Origin: Rhyzopertha dominica | Lineage: Eukaryota; Arthropoda; Insecta; Coleoptera; Bostrichidae | DNA: 64,000 nt | Assembly (NCBI GenBank): GCA_025024175.1 | Contig: QCXZ01000137.1 | Span: 2,666,001 to 2,730,000 of the forward strand | Direction of reading: 5' to 3' | Shown here: piece after piece, positions 56,778-64,000 of the stretch | How the letters are laid out: each line of letters opens with the position of its first letter | Numbering within the stretch: the first letter of the stretch is position 1 | Translations under genes and position numbers: made by a program | The notes under the pieces: generated by a model | Databases searched by the model: none | Told to the model about the DNA's origin: nothing | The model's input: only the letters and a program-made list of their open reading frames with translations

Positions 56778-58440
56778 AAATTAATAATAATAATAATGGG
56801 ACTTTATTTAAACATAGTATTGGGCGAAGTTCAATATGAGAAACAAATCTAAGACATAGACAACTGTAGTACCATGCTATGACTATAATTACAAGCTAAT
56901 GACTTTACCTATATATCATTTGTTTTTTGAAATAATAACAGAAGACACGTGATTTTTAAAACGAAGGTCATTATCTATACTTAAACCAAGACTTTTGATC
57001 GTTTCATATACAGACAGTTGATTATGGTCCACATGTACTTTAATATCATCCTTTACAAAACATTATTGTGACGATTTCGACGCAAAATATACTACATAAT
57101 ACTTATTGCTGTTCAATTTTAAGTTAATGTTACTAGAACATTCACTAATGTTGGATAGGTCATCATTCATTCGTAAGCATGCCCTCTCTATGTTCTGTGG
57201 GTTGAAAAGATGTAAAAGGTAACTATCGTCAGCGTATGCCAAGCAACTTGAAAATTTCTGCTTTGAGAGTAAATTAGCGGTGTAAATTAAAAACAAAATT
57301 GGTCCCAGGATAGATCCTTGAGGGGCTGCCGACATCAGACAATTCGCCATCCAGCAAGGCTCGCTGGCACCTATTGAGCAAATAAGATGGGAAGAAATTA
57401 ACAAAACCGTCGTAAGACAATTTAATACAAAGCAGCACATGATCTAGTGTATCAAAAGCTTTCGAAAAATCCAATGAGACCAAAAGGCTTGCCCTGCCGG
57501 CATCGAGGGATCCAATGCACTCGTCCACCAAATTAGTCAACGCAGTTGTACTGGAATGAGTACGAAAACCTGACTGGTTTTCGGGTATAATTTTAGCTTC
57601 AGAAACATAATCATATATTTGTTTATGAAGAAACTTTCGCATACCTTAGACAACACAGGCAAGATGCTGATTAATCTCAAATCGGATACAGATTTAATTT
57701 CATCGGTTTTAGGCAAAGGTTGTATTAAAGCGAGCTTCCACTCATGGGGATAATAACTGTGCTCGAAACAACAATTGATAATGTGAGCAACATAGTTGCA
57801 AATAACAGGGCAACATAATTTCAACATCTTAGAAGAAACGCCGTCGTGTCCAACTGCATTTGATTTCAAAGCAAGAATAACATTTTACTTCATTGGAACA
57901 GTTATTGAGTGGGGAAAATACCGACATAAAGTAGTCATTTATATCATTAGCAGAGTATGATGATATGTCACAGGACTTCCCACCTCGCTTGACGTGTAAG
58001 TAATTTAGAGCTTTCCACAAATGTTTACTGGAAGTATTAATGCTGACTTGACTTGATTTAAGTACGCAGTCTCTTCCTTNCTGATAGCGCTAACCGTCAT
58101 GTTACGAAATTGCTTATACTGAACCCAATCCTCCAATTTTCCCGTTCGTTTGTACTTCCTTGGTAACCTATTACCTCATCCCATAAGCATATGGCTTGGA
58201 GATGTAAGCAGTTTTAACTGGTGCATGTTTGTCATACAATTGCAGAATGCAGGAATTAAAAAATTTTATTTTATCATTTATATCGGACATGGTGTCCCAC
58301 TTCACCTGTATTAAGTCAGCATAGAAATCAGCATAAATGAATTTTTTCAAATCTCGATATTTGACATATTTAGAAATATCATGGCATTTATTCACACGCA
58401 AAGTACAAAAATTACTGTGGCGTTATGAATTTAACAGATG
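56778..58440 (-). pseudogene. non-LTR retrotransposon (CR1/jockey group), 5'-truncated, broken
   Basis: Minus-strand blocks in order are: a linker piece RDLKKFIYADFYADLIQVKW ending DKHAPVKTA, typical between endonuclease and polymerase; VGHDGVSSKMLKLCCP; YYPHEWKLALIQPLPKTDE; then VSLDFSKAFDTLDH, APQGSILGPILFLIYTANL, CLAYADDSYLLHLF (catalytic Y-A-D-D kept) and LKLNSNKYYVVYF. Frames shift several times. The 3' end is marked by an (AAT)n run at 56779-56796, the kind of microsatellite tail seen in this group. The endonuclease domain is missing. Confidence 0.82.
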
Positions 58441-59608
58441 TGTTATCTCCCAAACGACAGGATCGAAGCTATTATTCCGCGTCTTGAAAAGATCGATTCA
58501 TGCGTCGCTATACCCAAAGTGTTTGCCAAACAAATATGTGCTGTGTCACTACAAGAAATGGCATTAGTGTATTTTAGTATTCTGGAGAGGCATCTTAGGC
58601 TCAAGAGAGCTTTCAAAACGCTTTCTGCAACCCCAAGGCTTGGTCAATCACGATTAATAACGAGGGTTTCCCTCAGTTCAAATAAAATAATGTGTAAACC
58701 GTCATTTCCTGATTACGTTTGCGGTTATGGAGTCGTAGGAATGTTATCTTGGTTTAAACACATAAAGAGATAGGGATAAACTTCCGTTGCTTCTAGGAAT
58801 ACGACAGTATACGGATGTAAATGCAGACTGGAAATGATGGAAGCCAGAAAGGACATTCAGAATGGTGTACGTGGTTTTTCAGTTGTAGTTGGTCTATTAT
58901 TTAAGTAGAATGATTGTGAAATTAACGGTATAAAACACTGTAGTTTCATCAGACACATTCTACAACGTTTCCCACCTCCTTCAAGCTTCATTCACTTCCA
59001 ATACTTAGCTGCCATCTGCGGGATATTCCCTCCACGACGACACCCATCTAACTTAATTAGGACGACCACTTCTCCGACGTTTATTTCGTTCACGTGCTCT
59101 TTTTCCCGATTCGCCCGTCTGCCGGGACGCTATTCATTTTTCTATACGCGCTAATGAAAGTTATATTTAGACAAAAGTGTTCCGTTTGCCGGGATGAAAT
59201 ATAGAAGCGGCCGGCTCCATTCCGCGCTTGATTAAAGGCATTAATGAATTCCCGAGGTGTCGGGATGGGTTTTTAATTTATGGGGCGCTTCCTCGACGAG
59301 GTCGACCTGCGGATGCGTTTGTTAAAAAGTAACAGCTTGATGGAGCACGTCGAGTTAACTGGAGCTCACGCTTTGTCTCGGTTCTATGCCGTTCGTCAGG
59401 AATAACGTGCGCCCTGAAGATGCCTCTTACGATAGTTGACGAAACGTTCACTTATCGTATTAGTCCAGTTTGACAACTGGGTATTATCACTTTTTTTGAA
59501 AATTATGTAAAATGAATCTTGAAGTGCATATATATCGTACGCCATATTAAAAAAAAAGCAAAAAAATATTTGTAGGTAGAGAATTTCACGTCTGAAATTC
59601 GAATCTTA
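58441..59608. other. intergenic DNA with GC-richer island
   Basis: 59020-59410 is GC-rich (GGGGCGCTTCCTCGACGAGG, also ATTAATGAATTC) and has no recognisable frame. 59413-59449 is the Penelope-type motif listed separately. Confidence 0.4.
59413..59449 (+). other. Penelope-type terminal motif
   Basis: CTGAAGATGCCTCTTACGAT followed by TTGACGAAACGTTC. It repeats the motif at 33320-33356 with the same spacing. No polymerase lies nearby. Confidence 0.4.
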
Positions 59609-60516
59609 GGAGTCACCGCCAAAACGCTTCTATCCAAGGGTATTCAACTCGTGACGTCAAGTGTCATGTAAACATTACCGAGGAGCTTGCTGTTTAATGG
59701 TGTAGTATCATTCTTGTATTGGAAAAACTTTTGTGTGGTGTTTATTGAAAGGACGGTTTAAGAGGTCGCACCAAAGAGTGATTTGTATAGTTTTACAAGC
59801 ATCTATTATGTATAGAAAACAAAACAAGTGTTGTTTTGTACATGGTTATAAAAGTAATTCAGTCAGTACAGCTAACAAAATTTTTGTAACCGTTCCTCGA
59901 AACGTGATATGCCGAAAACGCAAAGTTTGTTTTTCTGTTGTCAACATATGAAAAATTATATGAACAAATATTCGACTGTTACCGGAAACGAGCCGCAAGA
60001 TCCCCGAAAATAAATGGCAGTTTATATTTATTCTGACCTCTAAAATAGGTGTCAAGTTTAGGGTACATTTTTGATTCCTACATTTTTATGTTTACAAATA
60101 GTATGTTTCCAACAACTCACTGTGATCAAATTATCAATGCTACGTTAATTTGATAAAAAGTTCCATAACAATGAACATGCCTTCAGAAGTCATAATTCAT
60201 AAGTATTTCACTTTTCCTTGGCGTATTTTAATTCGCTTGTCACAAAATGCATGCAAACAACTAACTGATAAATTGACGGGCTGAGGCTGACGCGTGACGC
60301 GCTGACCCCAGATGTAAAGAAGCGGCCATTTACAAGACACCTGACGTCACGGCCAATATGTTCGCGTTTTGGCGGTCCCTTTAAATATTCACATATTTAA
60401 TATTAAAAATACATCTTACGATCCATTTTTTCGAATTTATAAGCTGTCACAGCTGTTTTGTGAATTAGATGCTACCTATTAATATACAATTTAATAAAAT
60501 ATAAATACATGGCAAA
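59609..60516 (+). mobile_element. THAP-coding, P-element-like repeat, copy 1
   Basis: An inverted, diverged copy lies at 62862-63768. Inside copy 1, the stretches ACCGCCAAAACGC...CGTGACGTCAAGTGTCATGTAAA (59614-59672) and the complement of 60318-60380 are themselves inverted repeats, so 59612-60380 looks like a short element with its own ends. The shared sequence continues to 60516. A THAP zinc-finger frame lies at 59807-59951. Confidence 0.6.
59807..59951 (+). pseudogene. THAP domain relic, copy 1
   Basis: Reads MYRKQNKCCFVHGYKSNSVS, then TANKIFVTVPRNVICRKRKV. This is the start of a THAP C2CH zinc finger (K-C-C-x-x-x-G-C-K-S...F-x-x-V-P), but the second cysteine is Y and the later C-x-x-H part is deleted. 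THAP domains bind DNA in P-element transposases. This copy is dead. The frame opens further upstream at 59733; the ATG at 59807 is preferred because it begins at the THAP start. Confidence 0.6.
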
Positions 60517-61436
60517 TACCCAACTGTCAGACTATTGATTCGTGAGTTATATCATTTTGTGTGAAGCAACTTTTGTTACTGAAAAAAAAAATGGAAAAAA
60601 GTGAATTTCGAGTTTCGACCAAGATCGTCTTTAATAATTCCTGGGGATCGTTAGCTTGTAATGATATCTTTTCGTTCATATTTATAGGGCTTTATAAACT
60701 TATCAAGCATATTGTGTTTGAAACAAATTATCCACGAAATACTCACAATAAAAAGCTTGTTTTCTAAGAGCAACTGAAAAGCCCCAATATGTATGCAACG
60801 CTCTGCAAAGCCCATTTTTCATACGCGTGTCGTTTTATTTCGTTGTACTATACTCCAGTCATAAATTAGACGCTTCATGATTGCACCCAGTACTAAAGTT
60901 GTCGAACCCCCAGCTCGAATTCACACTATTTTCGATTGCTGCAACCCCTCGCTCAAAGATAAGGTAATCTGCCTTTCGAGCGTTTAATTTAAAATGCAAA
61001 TGCCCCTTTGTGGCTGAACCTTTCTGAAATAGCGTTCGCGTGCGATCGTCTGCTATAAAACCAGTCAAATATGAATGAAGCGGTATGAGTTAGTTAACAT
61101 CCTTTTGCAGTGGAAATTATGCAAGTTGTAATGTGAAAAGAGGAGAAAATGAATTTACTTTCGTCGAGCTTTGAGTTTACATATCGCGAAGTGAACAGTC
61201 TGAGGGAATCGAGATGGTTTTGCTTATTGAAAGACTAAAAGACTAAACCATCCAGATGGTCATGCCCTAATTCCTGCAGCTAGCGCTGAACTGGCGATGG
61301 TGAAGAAACACTATTAAAGTCTATCACTGGGACATCACTTAGCTGTATAGAGTGCGGGTAGTTCACTCAGTTTATGTATAAAAAAATCTCAAATCGGGGT
61401 AGTTCGATGCAATGGAACGCGCCACCGTAGCGGATT
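60517..61436. other. spacer between the inverted THAP repeats, left part
   Basis: AT-rich, no gene recognised. Confidence 0.4.
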
Positions 61437-62085
61437 CATGTGCGTATATCAAAATTCAAACAGGGCGAAATTCACGGTGCGTTACGAGAAGCTTGTCAGG
61501 AGTTGTGTGTGGATAGTTCAATAGTAACTTGATGGAGTAAGCGTTCCAAAACGTTGGACTAGTGTTAGAGACAACCACAGAAGTTGGAGAACTCATACTG
61601 CTACCGGCAACACTTTTGCTGCTATTGTGGCTACAATAATGGAAGAAGACCGCATGGACAAACAAGCAATAGACAAATACCAAAAGACAAATGTATTTGT
61701 CTTATTTGTATAAAAATTAAACGCATAATTCCAAAAGTGTAGACGAAATATGAAAGACAGCGGCGTAATCCTCTTGCACGATAACGCTTGACCGCATAAA
61801 ACAGTGTCAGTCAAAGGGGTTTGCGAGAAGAACTGCTGTGAAATTCTCCCACATCCCTCGTGCAGCCCTGACATGAGTCCTCCAGATTTCGTTCTCTTCC
61901 TCCAGTGGGAATGAGAATGTCGTGAAATTCGATTTATTGGCTTGGAAGCAACAGCATATGAGTTCCAACTGCGGAAACATCTAGACATAAATGCCATATT
62001 TAACGACTTATTACTGACGAAGCGATGGCAACGTGTTTTAGATATGCAAGGGGATTATATTGAAGGACATTCTTTTTTTAAATAA
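61437..62085 (+). pseudogene. mariner transposase relic of a third type
   Basis: After frame changes, the plus strand reads FKQGEIHGALREACQELCVD, then SKRSKTLD; further on VILLHDNA, a stop, PHKTVSVKGVCEKNCCEILP, CSPDMSPPDFVLF and LTKRWQRVLDMQGDYIEG. HDNA (second D) and SPDMSPPD (third D site) are mariner motifs. The end (R-W-x-x-x-x-x-x-x-G-D-Y-x-x-G) is that of mariner proteins. The segment with the first aspartate is lost and stops are frequent. It lies between the two inverted THAP repeats. Confidence 0.75.
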
Positions 62086-62861
62086 TCCACTGCCTAGCAC
62101 GAGCTTTTAAGATCCTGTTCCGGGCGTGCTGGTTTCTAGAAGATATATCAGACTCGTAGTGACAGGACTCGACGGCTTACTTAGTCGGAGGAGAATAACT
62201 TTAAAAGCCGGAAGGTGGCACTAAATTAACCGGAGAATTTTTAGAGGTAGATAAAGCAGTTGAAAAGCTTTACGGAATAACAATGAATGGAAACAGTAAC
62301 TTGAAATTAGCGGTGACTGTTAAGTTTAATTTCCTTCCATTATTACTTGAGATAACGATATACAAGGTGTTTTCCAAATATGCGTCATATTCACGAGGTA
62401 TTTTTATGGAAAAAAGTTCATATAAACATTTGTCGAAAAATGCTTCCAAAGGAAGATTTAAAATTTTTAATCAGAAGCGTACCATATTGTGAGGATTAAG
62501 GGTAAAATTAACCCTCTCTTTTAAATACTATTTTTTCTGTCATTGTGGTTTTAGAATGTGACACCTTAAGTATTTTTATGTTAAGAAGGTACTCTTGCTT
62601 CATATTGATAGTGCTAAGTTTTATAGAAAACCGTAAATTTCTACTTTTATGAACTAATAAGACGCTAGATACCTGAAATTTCACTGGGTTATTTAAGAAA
62701 AACATATACCGGCGTTGTATATCGATAAAATACTACCTCACTTTCTGAAGGACGTGCCCCTGACAACGACAAAATTCATTCACCATGGCGCACCAATGCA
62801 TTTCAGTGCTGCTGTCCGCTAGTTTTTAATAGCAACATAATGAAGTCGCTAAATTAGATAT
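62086..62861. other. spacer between the inverted THAP repeats, right part
   Basis: AT-rich, no gene recognised. Confidence 0.4.
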
Positions 62862-63768
62862 TTGCCATGTATTTATATTTTATTAAATTGCATATTAATA
62901 GGTAGCATCTAATCCACAAAACAGCTGTGACAGCTTATAAATTCGAAAAAATGGATCGTAAGGTGCATTTTTAATATTAAAAATGTGAATATTTAAAGGG
63001 ACCGCCAAAACGCGAACTACTGGCCGTGACGTCAGGTGTCTTGTAAATGGCCGCTTGTTTACACATCTGGGGCCAGCGCGTCACGCGTCAGCCTCAGAAC
63101 GTCAATTTATCAGTTTGTTGTTTGCGTTCATTTTGTGACAAGCGAACTAAAATACGCCAAGAAATATGAGTTATGACTTCTGCAGGCATGTTCATTGTTA
63201 TGGAATTTGTGTACAGCGACGAGCTGAGATGAGGAACGTAAAAGCAACAGCATAAGTGAACTTTTTATCAAATCAACGTAGCATTGATAATTTGATCACA
63301 GTGGGTTGTTGGAAACGCTATTTGTAAACATAAAAATGTAAGAAACAAAAATGTACCCTACACTTGACAATTATTTTAGAGGTCAGAATAAATACAAANT
63401 GCCATTTATTTTCGAGGCTCTTGCGGCTCGTTTTCGGTCTGGCTAACAGTCGAATATATGGAGAACAACGTCGTTCTTTATTATATTTCTCTCTATCAAC
63501 TTAAAACGCATATAATTTTTCGTATCCTCCTCAAGCTATAACAAAATGAAAACTGAATGGTAAATACTATAACCCCAAAAAGAATAATAAAACTTACAGT
63601 AAGAATTAAGATGATCTTCACAACAGAAAAACAAACTTTGCGATTTCAGCATATCGCGTCCAGGGGCCTTAAACAGCTTTTACATACGTTGATAATCTCG
63701 AGGAACAGTTACAAAAATTTTGTTAGCTGTACTGACTGAAGTACTTTTATAGCCATGTACAAAACGGT
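62862..63768 (-). mobile_element. THAP-coding, P-element-like repeat, copy 2 (inverted)
   Basis: Reverse complement of much of 59831-60516, with extra sequence at about 63215-63250 and 63440-63600. It is cut short at 63768 inside the THAP frame. The extra part at 63440-63600 is coding-like and is missing from copy 1, so copy 2 is the fuller one. One undetermined base is at 63400. Confidence 0.65.
63415..63768 (-). pseudogene. THAP domain relic, copy 2
   Basis: The minus strand reads SVSTANKIFVTVPRDYQRM, a stop, then KLFKAPGRDMLKSQSLFFCC and EDHLN. F-C-C-E-D-H-L is the C-x-x-H half of the THAP zinc finger. After about 75 bases that end in TTGTTATAG and may be an intron (GTAAGT is present but its phase does not fit), the frame resumes LEEDTKNYMRFKLIERNIIK, then NDVVLHIFDC. 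The sequence C-C-E-D-H-F-x-L-E-E-D...Y-x-R-F-K-L...P-H-I-F-D-C is typical of insect THAP proteins. Stops make it non-functional. Confidence 0.68.
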
Positions 63769-64000
63769 ATCCTCACGAATCCCGGAATGTCGAGCCAAGG
63801 AATTACGAACTAGCGAAACCGGCACCGACGAACGCAGGAAACGTCGAATCGTGAAAAGAAGTGAAATTAGTTACATACCAGCGGTATCTCAACTGTTATA
63901 CGAATCAATGTCTAGCTTATGCAACCGTGCTTACAACTGTGTCTGTAATCATCAATACCACCATATTATTGTGTTTATATTCTTTCGATTTTTCGTACCG
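63769..64000. other. intergenic DNA at window end
   Basis: No feature is recognised. Confidence 0.35.

Noticed and set aside
56779..56796. Independent AAT microsatellite
   Set aside because: Its position and strand fit the 3' tail of the minus-strand non-LTR element.
63530..63605. GT-AG intron in THAP copy 2
   Set aside because: GTAAGT and TTATAG are present, but joining them gives a stop; an insertion or decayed intron is as likely.
1..64000. tRNA, rRNA or snRNA genes
   Set aside because: No cloverleaf-like A/B box pairs or conserved rRNA blocks were noticed; this was by eye only and a covariance-model scan would be decisive.

Overview
The window reads as AT-rich nuclear DNA of an insect. 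A beetle or related holometabolan is possible, but nothing here fixes the order. The reasons are one intron-split animal gene, GT-AG introns of 50 to 3750 bases, and an unusually dense and varied load of insect-type transposable elements. There is no bacterial gene organisation, no operon, no CRISPR array, and no rRNA or tRNA gene that I can see. Scattered single N bases show a draft assembly.

The one clear host gene is on the minus strand between 22304 and 32209. It is the 3' two thirds or more of an MCC (mutated in colorectal cancers) orthologue: ten exons whose splice phases all agree, giving 1890 coding bases (629 residues plus stop). The amino-terminal exons are not identified and would lie above 32209. 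Two of its introns are full of transposon debris (a Tc1 element, a palindromic repeat, a DD41D transposase relic).

The rest is mostly mobile DNA. (1) IS630-Tc1-mariner elements of several kinds: two near-identical, apparently intact DD34D mariners (20039-21356 and 49606-50936); an intact DD41D element with 340-base inverted ends (42076-44373) and five degraded relatives or fragments; two decayed Tc1 elements (28843-30358, 47558-49015); an intact element with 267-base inverted ends and a spliced transposase of unusual D-D(84)E spacing (33501-36587); and two older mariner relics. (2) A Mutator-like element coding for a YqaJ-type nuclease, seen as two decayed copies (1756-3684, 44684-46349), and a related-looking family with TTTGTTTG repeats at its ends (774-1755, 39115-40013, 52361-54112). 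(3) Two non-LTR retrotransposon bodies (17080-18330 plus, 56778-58440 minus), a shorter non-LTR scrap (7588-7740), a Penelope-like element (10490-12000), and a possible second Penelope-like piece (51747-52270). (4) An inverted pair of THAP-coding, P-element-like sequences (59609-60516 and 62862-63768).

Between these lie long AT-rich stretches with no recognisable gene. They are interrupted by short GC-richer islands (near 3950, 15550, 18850, 36750, 41450, 47050, 49100, 54550, 59100) that could be old exons or conserved non-coding DNA. A 42-base candidate microexon sits at 4222-4263. The genes do not form a pathway: the picture is one host gene embedded in a transposon-rich region, with nested and deleted copies that allow relative dating of several families.
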